From: JADGNZ01 sp963715895
GTDB taxonomy: Bacteria; Acidobacteriota; Thermoanaerobaculia; Gp7-AA8
Length of the DNA: 64,000 nt
Direction: 5' to 3'
Assembly: GCA_963715895.1 (NCBI GenBank)
Contig: OY970284.1
Coordinates: 6,324,001 to 6,388,000, forward strand
A program made the position numbers and the translations under genes. The notes under the pieces are model-generated. The model was not told the origin of the DNA and ran no database searches. It saw only the letters and a program-made list of their open reading frames with translations. Numbering within the stretch: the stretch's first letter is position 1; each line of letters starts with the position of its first letter. Shown one piece after another: positions 15,514 through 25,133 of the stretch.

Positions 15514-17418
15514 ATGACTGGCGTTATGAAGTCACAGAGAAAACCGACAACCGACAACCGACAACCGACAACCGACAACCGACAACCTGTGCCAGCCCTA
15601 TCATTGATTACCACCTTGCGAACCCTCCTCGCCATCGCCGCACTCGTTACCGCTCTGAACGCGGCTGACTACGTCCCCGACAACACTTGTGCGGCGTGTC
15701 ACGCAACGAAATACGCGTCCTACCAGGGCGTGGGGATGGCGCAGTCGATGCGGCGCCCGCGTGCCGAGGTACTGATCGAGGACTTCCGCAACGCGCGCTT
15801 CTTTCACCAGCCGTCGCAGAGCCACTACGAGATGGCCTGGAAGGATGGGAAGCTGCTCTTCCGGCGGTACCAGATCGACGCCGGCGGGCAACGCATCAAC
15901 TCGATCGAACAAACGGTCGACTGGATCCTCGGCTCTGGTCATCGCTCCCGCGTTTATCTCTATCGCACGCCGAGCGGCGAGATGTTTCAGCTCCCGATCG
16001 CCTGGTATACCCAGGAGCACACCTGGGGGATGGCCCCCGGCTACGACCGCGCCGACAACGACGGCATCACGCGGCCGGTGCGTCGCGAGTGTCTCTTCTG
16101 CCACAACGCCTACCCCGATGTTCCGTCAGGGAGCGACGCGCATTGGATGCCGCAGCGCTATCCGGTTGCGCTCCCCGAGGGGACGGGATGCCAGCGATGT
16201 CACGGGCCGGGCGGCGACCACGTGCGCATCGCCATGAGTGGCGAGAGCAATGCCGCCGTGCGCGCCGCCATCGTCAATCCGTCGCGCCTGCCGCCGGCGC
16301 TGCGCGACGCGGTCTGCTTTCAATGTCACCTGCAGCCGGCCGTGGCCATGATCGGCGTGCGTCGGTTCGATCGCGGCGACTACTCCTTCCGTCCGGGCGA
16401 AGCGCTCGGCAGCTACATCCTCCACGTCGATATCGAGGAGCCGGGACGTCCGCCCGCGCAGCGTTTCGAGATCAACCATCACGCCTATCGCCTTCGGCAG
16501 AGTCTCTGCTACATCAAGGGGGGGATCACCTGCATCTCCTGCCACGATCCGCATCAGCCGTTGAAGAAAGATCCCCGTCTGGCGAACGTCGTTTCCGTCT
16601 GCCTCGGCTGTCATCAGCGGCACACCGAATCGAACGACTGTGTGAAATGCCACATGCCGGCGCGACGGGCACAGGATGTCGTGCACGTGGTCATGACCGA
16701 TCACCGGATCCAGCGCCGTCCGCCGCCGGGCGATCCCGTCGCGCCGCTGGCCGAGCATGAGTCGCACATCGATGACGTTCAGTTTCTCGATCGCGCCGAA
16801 GTGCCGGAGGGTCCGCTCGGCGAGGTCTATCGCGCGGTCACTATCCTTCGGGCCATGCCTCGCAACGAAGCGGCCACGAATTTCCTGAGCAGGCATCTCG
16901 ATGCAACGCCGTCGATCGTTCCCCGTCTCGATCTCATCGCCGCGCAATTGCAGCAGCGCCACTTCCAAGTCGCCCTCGATCTGATCGGAGCCCTCGGCGA
17001 TGCCGCGATCCGCGATCCGCGCCTGCGCGACTGGCGGGGGACGGCGGAAGTCGGAGTCGGATCGACAGCCGGCGGACTGGCCGATCTACGCGCGGCCATG
17101 GAGGCCGACCTCGAGATCCCGGAGTATCAATTCAATTTCGCCGCGATCCTCCATCGCTCCGGCCGCGAAGCGGAGGCCCTTCCATCGCTGACGCGCGCAG
17201 TCGAACTGCGTCCGAACTTCACCGCCGCCTGGATCATGCGCGCCGAAACCTTCACCGCCCTCGGCCGCCGCAACGAAGCGATGGCCGACCTCCGCCACGC
17301 CCTCGCCGTCGATCCTCGCCAGTCGCGCGCATACGCGATGCTGGTTACCCTGTTGAAAGAGTCCGATCAGCCCGCCGAGGCGGAGCGCTGGCGGAAGCAG
17401 GGGGAGACGGTGAAGTGA
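15514..17418 (+). CDS. Seven-haem cytochrome c with C-terminal TPR domain
   Basis: Seven CxxCH haem-attachment motifs stand at about residues 66, 193, 226, 268, 340, 363 and 376 (CAACH, CLFCH, CQRCH, CFQCH, CISCH, CLGCH, CVKCH). Spare His residues could serve as distal ligands, fitting the cytochrome c554/doubled-CxxCH group. Residues about 470-630 are tetratricopeptide repeats (AAWIMRAETFTALGRRNEAM). A hydrophobic export signal (LLAIAALVTALNA) comes only at residues 44-56, because a CCGACAA heptamer array encodes PTTDNRQ repeats before it. The true start may therefore be ATG 15514, ATG 15526 or an unrecognised later TTG. It is probably periplasmic electron transfer or multihaem assembly. It is divergent from the RedB operon. 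Confidence 0.85.
   Translation: MTGVMKSQRKPTTDNRQPTTDNRQPVPALSLITTLRTLLAIAALVTALNAADYVPDNTCAACHATKYASYQGVGMAQSMRRPRAEVLIEDFRNARFFHQPSQSHYEMAWKDGKLLFRRYQIDAGGQRINSIEQTVDWILGSGHRSRVYLYRTPSGEMFQLPIAWYTQEHTWGMAPGYDRADNDGITRPVRRECLFCHNAYPDVPSGSDAHWMPQRYPVALPEGTGCQRCHGPGGDHVRIAMSGESNAAVRAAIVNPSRLPPALRDAVCFQCHLQPAVAMIGVRRFDRGDYSFRPGEALGSYILHVDIEEPGRPPAQRFEINHHAYRLRQSLCYIKGGITCISCHDPHQPLKKDPRLANVVSVCLGCHQRHTESNDCVKCHMPARRAQDVVHVVMTDHRIQRRPPPGDPVAPLAEHESHIDDVQFLDRAEVPEGPLGEVYRAVTILRAMPRNEAATNFLSRHLDATPSIVPRLDLIAAQLQQRHFQVALDLIGALGDAAIRDPRLRDWRGTAEVGVGSTAGGLADLRAAMEADLEIPEYQFNFAAILHRSGREAEALPSLTRAVELRPNFTAAWIMRAETFTALGRRNEAMADLRHALAVDPRQSRAYAMLVTLLKESDQPAEAERWRKQGETVK
15544..15585 (+). repeat. (CCGACAA)6 heptamer array inside the cytochrome 5' coding region
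   Basis: Six perfect heptamers give 42 bp, in frame as two PTTDNRQ heptapeptides. Any gain or loss of three units keeps the frame; other changes would shift it. The array lies between the first ATG codons and the export signal. Confidence 0.85.
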
Positions 17419-17471
17419 TCGCGGCCTGGGCAACGTCGCTCGATCGATTCACATCGCACCATCACCACCAT

Positions 17472-17667
17472 TGTCATCCTGAGCAACCGGAGCCGCGTAA
17501 TCGCGGAGCGATTGCGCGGCGCAGGACGGTCGAAGGACCCCCAAGTTGTATCCCGGTTTGGGCGGCGGAATAGTCGACATTCCACCGCCCTGTCCGGGTT
17601 TACGGCTGGGGGTCCTTCGGCGCGCTCTGCCCCTCCGGGGCTGCCGCCGCCTCAGGATGACAAGTAA
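17472..17667. repeat. Intergenic inverted repeat (GTCATCCTGAG ... CTCAGGATGAC)
   Basis: TGTCATCCTGAG at the left and CTCAGGATGACA at the right bound about 195 bp. Inner arms GAAGGACCCCCAA and TGGGGGTCCTTC also pair. No ORF fits. It is an interspersed repeat of the kind common in large environmental genomes, between the cytochrome gene and the RND operon promoter. Confidence 0.7.
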
Positions 17668-17720
17668 ACGAAACCCGCGCGTATCCCCCGAAATGTAACA
17701 TCACCGACCCCTGTGACGCC

Positions 17721-17741
17721 TATACTGACGCTCCGGTCAGT
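17721..17741 (+). promoter_or_regulatory. -10 element overlapping a TetR-type operator
   Basis: ACTGAC GCTCCG GTCAGT (17724-17741) is a perfect 6-bp dyad, and TATACT (17721-17726) that overlaps its left arm is a good -10. It lies 20 bases upstream of the tetR start. TetR regulators of RND operons usually bind such sites, so autorepression of the whole operon is likely. Confidence 0.65.
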
Positions 17742-17761
17742 TTCCTGCTCACTGGAGTCAG

Positions 17762-18373
17762 ATGGCTACGACAAAGGGTGAAATCGTCGAGCAGTTCCGC
17801 TGTCAGTCCATTCGTGAGGCTGCCATGCGGGTCGTTTCCCGAAAAGGGTACGACCACGTCACCGTTCAGGACATCGCCGACGAAGCGGGCGTGGCCAAGG
17901 GGACCGTCTACCTCTATTTCAAGTCGCGTGAAGACGTGCTCGAGAAGACCATGTCCTTCTCCTTCGAGGAGTTTCACATCCTCATCCGCGAGGCCATCGC
18001 GCGCGGCACGACCTTTCGCGAGCGCGTCGAACAGATCGTCCGGGCGCAGCTCGAGTATTTCGAGCAGAAGCAGGAGTTCTTCCGCCTCTATCTGGCCATG
18101 GCCGAGCCGCTCGGCGAGCGGCGTCTGCGCAAACACACCTCGTACCGGACGCACATCGCCCAACTGGTGTCGATGGTGGTGACGGCCGTCGAGAAGGATG
18201 AAGTCCGGGCGCAGCCCCCGGAACGGATCGCCATCGCCCTGGCCTCCGTCGTCCGCGACATCGGCCTGCAGCGGATGGCCGAAAAGAACAAACGGCCCAT
18301 CGCCGAAGACATCGCATTCGTCCGCGACTTCATCTGCCGCGGCATCGCCACACCCGAGGAGAAACCAGTATGA
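17762..18373 (+). CDS. TetR-family transcriptional regulator of the efflux operon
   Basis: The 203-aa product has a standard TetR_N HTH at residues 13-60 (AAMRVVSRKGYDHVTVQDIA, then GVAKGTVYLYFKSREDVLE). The rest is helical and should be the ligand pocket and dimer face. GGAG precedes the ATG by five bases. Its last codons overlap the next ATG (ATGA), which makes it the first gene of the RND operon. A dyad at 17724 is the likely operator. The inducer is unknown, but substrates of the pump are the usual candidates. Confidence 0.92.
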   Translation: MATTKGEIVEQFRCQSIREAAMRVVSRKGYDHVTVQDIADEAGVAKGTVYLYFKSREDVLEKTMSFSFEEFHILIREAIARGTTFRERVEQIVRAQLEYFEQKQEFFRLYLAMAEPLGERRLRKHTSYRTHIAQLVSMVVTAVEKDEVRAQPPERIAIALASVVRDIGLQRMAEKNKRPIAEDIAFVRDFICRGIATPEEKPV

Positions 18374-19485
18374 AACGATCGGCCGCAGCTCTACTCATGA
18401 CCGTCTCGCTGGGCGCCATCGCCTGCGGCAAATCGGAAGCTGCCAAATCCGCCGCCCCTCCGCCCGCCGTCGTCGTCAGCCAGGTGATCCAACGCGACCA
18501 GCCCATTTACCGCGAATGGATCGGCACGACGGAAGGCGACGTCAACGCCGAGATCCGCCCGCGGGTAGACGGCTATCTCCTGCGTCGTGTCTACACCGAA
18601 GGAAGCTTCGTACATCAGGGCCAGGAGTTGTTCGAGATCGATGCCCGTCAGATGCAGGCGCAGTCGCAGCAGGCCGAAGCCAATCTGGCGCAGGCACAGT
18701 CGGGCCTGACCAAGGCCGACCGCGACGTCGCCCGCTTCGAGCCGCTGGCCGCGCAGAAAGCCATCAGCCAGCAGGAGCTCGACGACTCCCGCTCCGCGCA
18801 GAGCGCGGCGCGCGCGAGCGTCGGCGCCTTGCGGGCGGCCGTCGAACAGGCCCGCCTCAACCTCTCCTGGACCCATGTCACCTCGCCGATCAGCGGCATC
18901 GCCGGCATCGCCCAGGCCCAGGTCGGCAACCTCGTCAGTCCCCAGACCGTTTTGGCCACCGTCTCGCGCGTCGACCCGATTCGCGTGCTTTATCAGATGA
19001 GCGAGCAGGAGTACCTGCAGTTTCAGAACGATCCGGCCATGCGCAACGCCCCGCTGGAGCTCGTTCTCTCCGACGGCAGCACCTTCCCGCAGAAAGGCCA
19101 TCTGCTGCTCTCCGGCCGCGACGTCGACGTCAAGACCGGCACCATCGCCACCATCGGAACGTTTCCGAATCCCGGCAACCGGCTCCGTCCCGGCCAGTAC
19201 ACCAAGATCCGCGCGGCCACGGAGACCCGCCGCGGCGCGATCCTCGTGCCGCAGCGCGCCGTCAACGAGATGCAGGGCGGATATCAGGTCGCGGTCGTCG
19301 ATAACGCCAACGTGGCCCGGATCCGTAGCGTGCAGGCCGGTCCGCGCCTCGGCAGCCTTTGGCTCATCGATCAGGGCCTCAAGCCCGGCGACCGCGTCGT
19401 CGTCGAAGGGTTTTCCCGCGTGAAGACGGGCATGACGGTCACGCCGAGCGAAGCACCGGCCTCCGACGCCGCGGGAGCACGGTAA
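18370..19485 (+). CDS. RND efflux periplasmic adaptor (MFP) lipoprotein
   Basis: The 371-aa product links an inner-membrane RND pump to an outer-membrane channel. It begins with a lipoprotein signal (MTVSLGAIAC, Cys about residue 19). The barrel-sandwich lipoyl halves are around EIRPRVDGYLLRRVYTEGSF and WTHVTSPISGIAGIAQAQVG, with an alpha-hairpin between them (residues about 95-165). A beta-barrel and a membrane-proximal domain follow (RPGQYTKIRA). Its start overlaps the tetR stop and its end is five bases before the pump gene, so the genes are coupled. Confidence 0.95.
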   Translation: MKRSAAALLMTVSLGAIACGKSEAAKSAAPPPAVVVSQVIQRDQPIYREWIGTTEGDVNAEIRPRVDGYLLRRVYTEGSFVHQGQELFEIDARQMQAQSQQAEANLAQAQSGLTKADRDVARFEPLAAQKAISQQELDDSRSAQSAARASVGALRAAVEQARLNLSWTHVTSPISGIAGIAQAQVGNLVSPQTVLATVSRVDPIRVLYQMSEQEYLQFQNDPAMRNAPLELVLSDGSTFPQKGHLLLSGRDVDVKTGTIATIGTFPNPGNRLRPGQYTKIRAATETRRGAILVPQRAVNEMQGGYQVAVVDNANVARIRSVQAGPRLGSLWLIDQGLKPGDRVVVEGFSRVKTGMTVTPSEAPASDAAGAR

Positions 19486-19489
19486 GACC

Positions 19490-22400
19490 ATGGCTCGCTT
19501 CTTCATCAACCGGCCCATCGTCGCCATCGTCATCTCGATCGTGACCGTCCTCGGCGGACTGATCGCGCTGTTCGGCCTTCCCATCGAGCAGTTCCCCGAC
19601 ATCGTCCCGCCCCTCATCCAGATCCAGACCTCGTACCCGGGCGCCGATGCCCAGACCATCGAGCAGTCGGTGGCCACGCCGATCGAGCAGCAGATGAACG
19701 GCGTCGAGGACATGCTCTACCTGCAGTCGGTCAACGCCAACGACGGCACCATGACCGTGCGCGTCACCTACGACGTCGGCACCGATCGCAACACCGATCA
19801 GGTCAACTCGCAGAACCGTGTGTCACAGGCGCTGCCGAATCTTCCGCCCGAGGTCAATCAGTTCGGCATCACCTACCGGAAGACGCAGGGCACGCCGCTG
19901 ATTCTGGTCTCGCTCTACTCACCCAAGAACACCTACGACGGTCTCTTCCTCGGCAACTACGCGCTCATCAACGTCAACGACGCCATCTACCGCGTGCCCG
20001 GCGTCGGGCAGGTAGTGAACTTCGGAGCGGCCGAATATGCGATGCGCATCTGGCTCAATCCCGACCAGATGGCCAAGCTCGGACTCACGGTCGGCGATAT
20101 CCGGCAGGCGGTGCAGGCGCAGAGCACCGTCAATCCGGCCGGCCAGATCGGCGCGGAGCCGGCGCCGAAAGGACAGGAGTTCACCTACGCGGTCCGCGCC
20201 GTCGGCCGACTCGTCACGCCCGAGCAGTTCGAGAACGTCGTTGTGCGGCTCAATCCCGACGGCTCGATGGTGCAACTCAAAGACGTCGCCCGTGTCGAGC
20301 TCGGCGGACTTACTTACAAACAGATCGGACGGTTGAACGGAAAGCCCGCCTCGATCATCGGCGTCTTCCAGGCTCCGGGCTCGAATGCGCTGGCGGTGGC
20401 CAAGGCCGTACGCGCCACCATGCTGACGCTGAAGGAGCGCTTCCCCGAGGACATGGACTACGCCGTGTCGGTCGACAATACCGCCGCGGTGACGGAGGGC
20501 ATCAAGGAGATCTCGACGACGCTGGTCGAGGCGATGCTGCTGGTCATCCTGGTGGTCTTCCTCTTCCTGCAGAACTGGCGGGCCACGATGATTCCGCTGG
20601 TGGCCGTGCCGGTCTCGCTCATCGGCACATTCGCCGTCTTCCCGCTCCTCGGCTTCTCGATCAACACCCTTTCGCTGTTCGGACTGGTGCTGGCCATCGG
20701 CCTGGTCGTCGACGATGCCATCGTCGTGGTGGAGGCGGTCGAGCATCACATCGAGGAAGGGATGGCTCCCCGGGCGGCCACGCTGCAGGCGATGAAAGAA
20801 GTCTCCGGCCCGGTCGTGGCCATCGCCATGATTCTCTCCTCGGTTTTTCTGCCGGTGGCCTTCATGGGCGGGATTCAGGGACGGCTGAACAAACAGTTCG
20901 CCGTGACCATCGCCGTCTCCGTGCTCATCTCCGCCTTCAACGCCCTCAGCCTCTCGCCCGCGCTTTCGGCGCTTCTGCTCCGTCCGCGCACTGCCTCGCG
21001 CGGCATGCTGTCCCGTTTCTTCGGTGGCTTCAATCGCGTCTTCGCACGCGCCACGCGCGGCTACGTCAGCGTGTCGTCGCTGCTGATCCGCAAAGCCATT
21101 CTGGCCGTGGCCATCCTGCTCGGCTTCGCCCTGCTGGCGGGATTGACCGGGAAGAAGGTGCCGACCAGCTTCCTGCCGCAGGAGGACAACGGCTCGTTCT
21201 ACCTCAACGTACGGCTCCCCGACGCCTCGTCGCTGCAGCGGACGGACGCCGTCTGCCTCAAGGTCGAAAAGATCCTGGCGGAGACCAAAGGGGTTCACTA
21301 CTACACCACCGTGGCCGGCTTCAGTCTCCTCTCCTACATTTCAGCGTCCTACAACGCCTTCTATTTCGTCTCGCTGCAGCCGTGGCACGACCGTGAAGAG
21401 GGGGCGCTCACGGCCGATGCGTTGGTGGCGAAGCTCAATCAGAGGTTCAAAGCGGAGATCCCGGAGGCGACCGTCTTTGCCTTCCAGCCGCCGGCCATTC
21501 CCGGCCTCGGAGCCGCCGGCGGCTTCTCACTCTGGCTGCAGGACCGCAGCGGCGGCACGCCTCAGTTCCTCAGCGACAACGTGCAGAAGTTCCTCGAAGC
21601 GGCCCGCAAACGGCCGGAGTTGCTGAACGTCAATAGCAGCTACCGCGCACAGGTGCCGCAGATGTTCGTCGACGTCGATCGCGACAAGGCTCTCAAGCAG
21701 GGCGTGCCGGTGGCCAGCATCTACGACACGCTGCAAACGCTGCTGGGCGGTTCATTCGTCAATCAGTTCAACCGCTTCGGCCGCCAGTGGCGCGTCTTCA
21801 TGCAGGCCGATGCGCAAAACCGCCTCACCCCTGAGGACGTCGGCCGCTTCTATGTCCGAAACAACGACGGCACGATGGTCCCTCTATCGGCGTTGACTAC
21901 GGTGCGCTCCACCTCGGGGCCCGAATACACCCAGCATTTCAACCTCTATCGCGCCGCTCAGGTCGTCGGCTCGGCGGCGCCGGGCTACAGCTCCGGACAG
22001 GCCATGGCCGCGCTCGAAGAGGTGGCCGCGCAGACGCTCCCCCGCGAGATGGGCTACGAGTGGTCGGATCTGTCGTATCAGGAGAAGCGCGCTTCCGGCA
22101 CCTCGGGACGCATCTTCGCCCTGTCGCTGGTCTTCGTCTTCCTCATCCTGGCGGCGTTGTACGAGAGCTGGTCGCTGCCGCTCAGCGTCCTACTCTCGGT
22201 CCCCGTGGCCATCTTCGGCGGCTTCCTCGGACTGCTGCTGCGCAAGTACGACTTCGACGTCTATGGCCAGATCGGTCTGGTGGTGCTGATCGGACTGGCC
22301 GCCAAGAACGCCATCCTCATCGTCGAGTTCGCGAAGGCTGAGTTCGAGAGAAGTGGCGACCTCGTCAACGCCGCATTGCACGGCGCGCGATTGCGGCTCC

Positions 22401-22651
22401 GCCCTATTCTCATGACCTCGTTCGCCTTCATCCTCGGCTGCGTACCGCTCTGGATGGCCTCGGGTGCCGGTGCGGCCTCGCGGCGCATTCTCGGCACCGT
22501 CGTCGTCTCCGGCATGCTCACCGCCACGCTGCTGGCCATCTTCCTCATCCCGGTGCTCTACGTCATCGTCGAGCGCCTGGCGCGCTCGGAGAAGAAACAG
22601 GAGGCACGGCTCGCCCAGCGCGAGCCGGTCGCCGAGGAGGCGCACTCGTGA
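19490..22651 (+). CDS. RND multidrug efflux permease (HAE1 family, AcrB/MexB-like)
   Basis: The 1053-aa product matches the 1030-1050 aa length of HAE1 pumps. It starts MARFFINRPIVAIVISIVTV (first membrane helix) and has twelve predicted helices with two large periplasmic loops, after helices 1 and 7. The TM4 proton-relay Asp pair is present in GLVVDDAIVVVEAVEHH. RND signature stretches include FPDIVPP, ATPIEQQMNG and the TM10-11 region GLAAKNAILIVEFAK. It should export amphiphilic drugs or metabolites, using proton influx, with the adaptor and outer-membrane factor on either side. Confidence 0.97.
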   Translation: MARFFINRPIVAIVISIVTVLGGLIALFGLPIEQFPDIVPPLIQIQTSYPGADAQTIEQSVATPIEQQMNGVEDMLYLQSVNANDGTMTVRVTYDVGTDRNTDQVNSQNRVSQALPNLPPEVNQFGITYRKTQGTPLILVSLYSPKNTYDGLFLGNYALINVNDAIYRVPGVGQVVNFGAAEYAMRIWLNPDQMAKLGLTVGDIRQAVQAQSTVNPAGQIGAEPAPKGQEFTYAVRAVGRLVTPEQFENVVVRLNPDGSMVQLKDVARVELGGLTYKQIGRLNGKPASIIGVFQAPGSNALAVAKAVRATMLTLKERFPEDMDYAVSVDNTAAVTEGIKEISTTLVEAMLLVILVVFLFLQNWRATMIPLVAVPVSLIGTFAVFPLLGFSINTLSLFGLVLAIGLVVDDAIVVVEAVEHHIEEGMAPRAATLQAMKEVSGPVVAIAMILSSVFLPVAFMGGIQGRLNKQFAVTIAVSVLISAFNALSLSPALSALLLRPRTASRGMLSRFFGGFNRVFARATRGYVSVSSLLIRKAILAVAILLGFALLAGLTGKKVPTSFLPQEDNGSFYLNVRLPDASSLQRTDAVCLKVEKILAETKGVHYYTTVAGFSLLSYISASYNAFYFVSLQPWHDREEGALTADALVAKLNQRFKAEIPEATVFAFQPPAIPGLGAAGGFSLWLQDRSGGTPQFLSDNVQKFLEAARKRPELLNVNSSYRAQVPQMFVDVDRDKALKQGVPVASIYDTLQTLLGGSFVNQFNRFGRQWRVFMQADAQNRLTPEDVGRFYVRNNDGTMVPLSALTTVRSTSGPEYTQHFNLYRAAQVVGSAAPGYSSGQAMAALEEVAAQTLPREMGYEWSDLSYQEKRASGTSGRIFALSLVFVFLILAALYESWSLPLSVLLSVPVAIFGGFLGLLLRKYDFDVYGQIGLVVLIGLAAKNAILIVEFAKAEFERSGDLVNAALHGARLRLRPILMTSFAFILGCVPLWMASGAGAASRRILGTVVVSGMLTATLLAIFLIPVLYVIVERLARSEKKQEARLAQREPVAEEAHS

Positions 22652-24024
22652 AGCGCGCCATCATCATCCTGCTGACCACCGCGGCGCTGGCCGGCTGCAA
22701 GACTGTCGGCCCGAACTACCAACGGCCGCCGGTGGCCATCCCCGATCAGTTCTATGGGGCGAACGGAACGCCGTCGGCCGCATCGCTCGCCGATGCGCCG
22801 TGGTTCGACGTCTTCGGCGATCCGACCTTGCGCGCGCTCATCGATGAAGCGCTGCGCAACGGCTACGACGCCCGCATCGCCGCGGCACGCGTCGAGGAGG
22901 CGCGCGCGCGATTCGGCGTCGTGAACGCCGACCGCTATCCGACCGTCGGATACGAAGTCAATCCGACGCGGCAGCGCGTCGGTGGCGAGGGCACGACCAT
23001 CCTCATCGCCGGTGCCGGCATCACCTGGGAGGCGGATCTCTGGGGCCGCATCCGGCGTCAGAACGAAGCGGGGCTCGCTTCTTATCTAGCCTCGGAAGAA
23101 GGGCGGCGCGCCGCAATCCTGGCGCTGACGTCCGATGTGGCCACCGCCTACTTCGATCTTCGCGAGCTCGATGCGGAGCTCGACATCGCCCAGCGGTCGA
23201 CGAAGGCGTTTCAGGAGACCTACGACCTGTTCGACCGGCAGTTGAAGGGCGGAACGGCGTCGGGTCTCGAGACCTCGCGCGCCGAGGCGCTGCTGGCAAA
23301 CGAAACGGCGAACATCCCGCTGATCGAACAACAGATCGTGGCGCAGGAGAACCGGATCAACTTCCTCCTCGGCCGCGTTCCGGGACCGATCGCCCGAGGG
23401 GCGTCGCTGTCCGATCTTCCGGTGCCGGCCACGGTCCCGGCGGGCCTGCCGGCCGCGCTGCTGCTGCGGCGTCCCGATCTTCGTGCCGCGGAACAGCAAC
23501 TGATCGCCGCCAACGCCAACATCGGTGTCGCCGAGGCCGCATTCTATCCAACGCTGACGCTCACCGGGCTGCTCGGAGGGCAGAGCAGCGACCTGGCCAA
23601 CATCGTCGGTCACGGCATCGCCTGGTCGATCGGCGCAGACCTCCTCGGACCCATCTTCAACGCCGGCCGCCTTCGCAACCAGCAACGCGTCGCCGTCGCC
23701 CAATTCGAACAGGCGCGCTTGCAGTACGAGCAGGACGTCACCAACGCGCTGGGCGAAGTATCGACGTCGATCGTAGCCATGGACCGCCTCGCCGCCGCCG
23801 AGCACGAGCGCGAGCGCGCCCTCCGCGCCAACCAGGAGGCCGTCCGTCTGGTCAACCTCCGCTACGCCTCCGGCCTCTCCGCCTACTTCGAAGTGCTCGA
23901 CGCCATGGAGCAGCTCGACACCGCCGAAAACAACGTCGCCAGCACCCGCCGCGACCGCCTGGTGGCACTCGTCCAGTTCTACCGCGCCCTCGGCGGCGGC
24001 TGGCAAGCGGAGCCCGCGAAGTAA
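22648..24024 (+). CDS. Outer-membrane efflux factor lipoprotein (NodT/OprM type)
   Basis: The 458-aa TolC-like protein opens with a lipoprotein signal (LLTTAALAGC) and the family-typical VGPNYQRPPV. Two TolC-like repeats follow, with long helical stretches. Translation starts at GTG 22648, overlapping the pump stop (GTGA). It forms the outer-membrane channel of the tripartite pump and is the final gene of the operon. No terminator hairpin with a U-tract is obvious downstream. Confidence 0.95.
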   Translation: MKRAIIILLTTAALAGCKTVGPNYQRPPVAIPDQFYGANGTPSAASLADAPWFDVFGDPTLRALIDEALRNGYDARIAAARVEEARARFGVVNADRYPTVGYEVNPTRQRVGGEGTTILIAGAGITWEADLWGRIRRQNEAGLASYLASEEGRRAAILALTSDVATAYFDLRELDAELDIAQRSTKAFQETYDLFDRQLKGGTASGLETSRAEALLANETANIPLIEQQIVAQENRINFLLGRVPGPIARGASLSDLPVPATVPAGLPAALLLRRPDLRAAEQQLIAANANIGVAEAAFYPTLTLTGLLGGQSSDLANIVGHGIAWSIGADLLGPIFNAGRLRNQQRVAVAQFEQARLQYEQDVTNALGEVSTSIVAMDRLAAAEHERERALRANQEAVRLVNLRYASGLSAYFEVLDAMEQLDTAENNVASTRRDRLVALVQFYRALGGGWQAEPAK

Positions 24025-24051
24025 CGACGCGCGCAGCGCGACGCCCGCGCG

Positions 24052-24057
24052 TACAAT
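24052..24057 (+). promoter_or_regulatory. -10 element (TACAAT) of the SH3-protein gene
   Basis: TACAAT lies 32 bases upstream of the ATG at 24090, whose ribosome site AAGGAG is five bases from the start. No convincing -35 is visible, so the assignment is tentative. Confidence 0.35.
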
Positions 24058-24089
24058 CGAGGCAATCCGAAATTCTTGAAGGAGCGTTT

Positions 24090-25067
24090 ATGACCGCCTG
24101 TCGCCGGTTGCTCATGTTCCTCGGCTTTGTCCTCCTCGCCTCGTCGCTTTCCGCCGACGAAGCCATCGTTCGGCGCAACGTCCACCTTCGCGAGACACCA
24201 TCGAAAAACGCCAAATCGTTGCGGGTGCTCCTGCCCGAAGACGAACTGGAGGTGCTCGATGCCGTGCAGAAGGACGGCTTCCTCCATGTCCAGACCGAGG
24301 ATGGACTGGAGGGGTGGGCCTACGCGCGATTCATTCGCTCGCAGCCGCCGGCCGGCCAGTTGCTGCCCGAGGCAGCCCAAACGGAAGCAGCGGCGGCTAC
24401 AGCGATTTCCGAGGATTGGCAGAAGCCCGAGCCAAAGACCGGCAACTTCAAATTGGACGGCGAGACATGCGGCCCCACCGGAAGCGGCGACAAGCGCGAT
24501 CACGGCACGAACCGGCTGAAGAACCGCACCGACATACCGTCTTCGTATCACGACGTGACTTGGCGGGCCATCGCCGAGCTCCCCTACCCGGCAAAGGCAC
24601 CAAAGAGCCGCGAGCAGTACTCACCGGAGCTGCTCGCCCCGATCACCAAAGTCGAAGGGGCGGCCGTGCAAACCGTCGGCTACATCGTCGCCATCAAGCC
24701 TCAGAGATCGAACAGCGAGTCCTGCAACTGTGCATGGCATGGCGAAGACGCCACCGACTGGCACATCGCCCTGACCGAGTTTCCCGGTGACGGAGAGAAG
24801 ACCAGCATCGTCGTCGAACCGACCCCCCGCATCAAGATCAAGCACCCCAAATGGACGAAGAAAAACCTCGAGCCGTGGCTGAACGAAGACCTCCCCGTCC
24901 GTATCAGCGGCTGGCTCCTCTTCGACCCCCAGCATTCCAACCACCTGAACAAGTACCGCAGCACCCTCTGGGAGATCCACCCGGTCACCAAGATCGAGGT
25001 GTGGAACGACGTGACCGACCAGTGGGAGAACATCGATAACCTGGAGGTCAAGAAGGCGGGGAAGTGA
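24090..25067 (+). CDS. Secreted protein with bacterial SH3 domain
   Basis: A signal peptide (residues 1-21, FLGFVLLASSLSA) leads into a bacterial SH3 domain (residues 23-88: VRRNVHLRETPSKNAKSLRV to GWAYARFIRS) that often binds cell wall or metals. After a linker, residues about 135-310 form a second domain. Its features are RLKNRTDIPSSYHDVTW, Cys residues in CNCAWHGEDATDWHIAL and the motif ISGWLLFDPQHSNHL. That second domain occurs alongside nuclease- or peptidase-like secreted proteins, but I do not recognise its function. A good Shine-Dalgarno site supports the start. It is a separate transcription unit from the RND operon. Confidence 0.7.
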   Translation: MTACRRLLMFLGFVLLASSLSADEAIVRRNVHLRETPSKNAKSLRVLLPEDELEVLDAVQKDGFLHVQTEDGLEGWAYARFIRSQPPAGQLLPEAAQTEAAAATAISEDWQKPEPKTGNFKLDGETCGPTGSGDKRDHGTNRLKNRTDIPSSYHDVTWRAIAELPYPAKAPKSREQYSPELLAPITKVEGAAVQTVGYIVAIKPQRSNSESCNCAWHGEDATDWHIALTEFPGDGEKTSIVVEPTPRIKIKHPKWTKKNLEPWLNEDLPVRISGWLLFDPQHSNHLNKYRSTLWEIHPVTKIEVWNDVTDQWENIDNLEVKKAGK

Positions 25068-25133
25068 ACAATGCGGTACTCCTTATTTCACGAAAACTAA
25101 AATAAGAGCGCGAAGCGCCTCGGGAGCGCAGGC

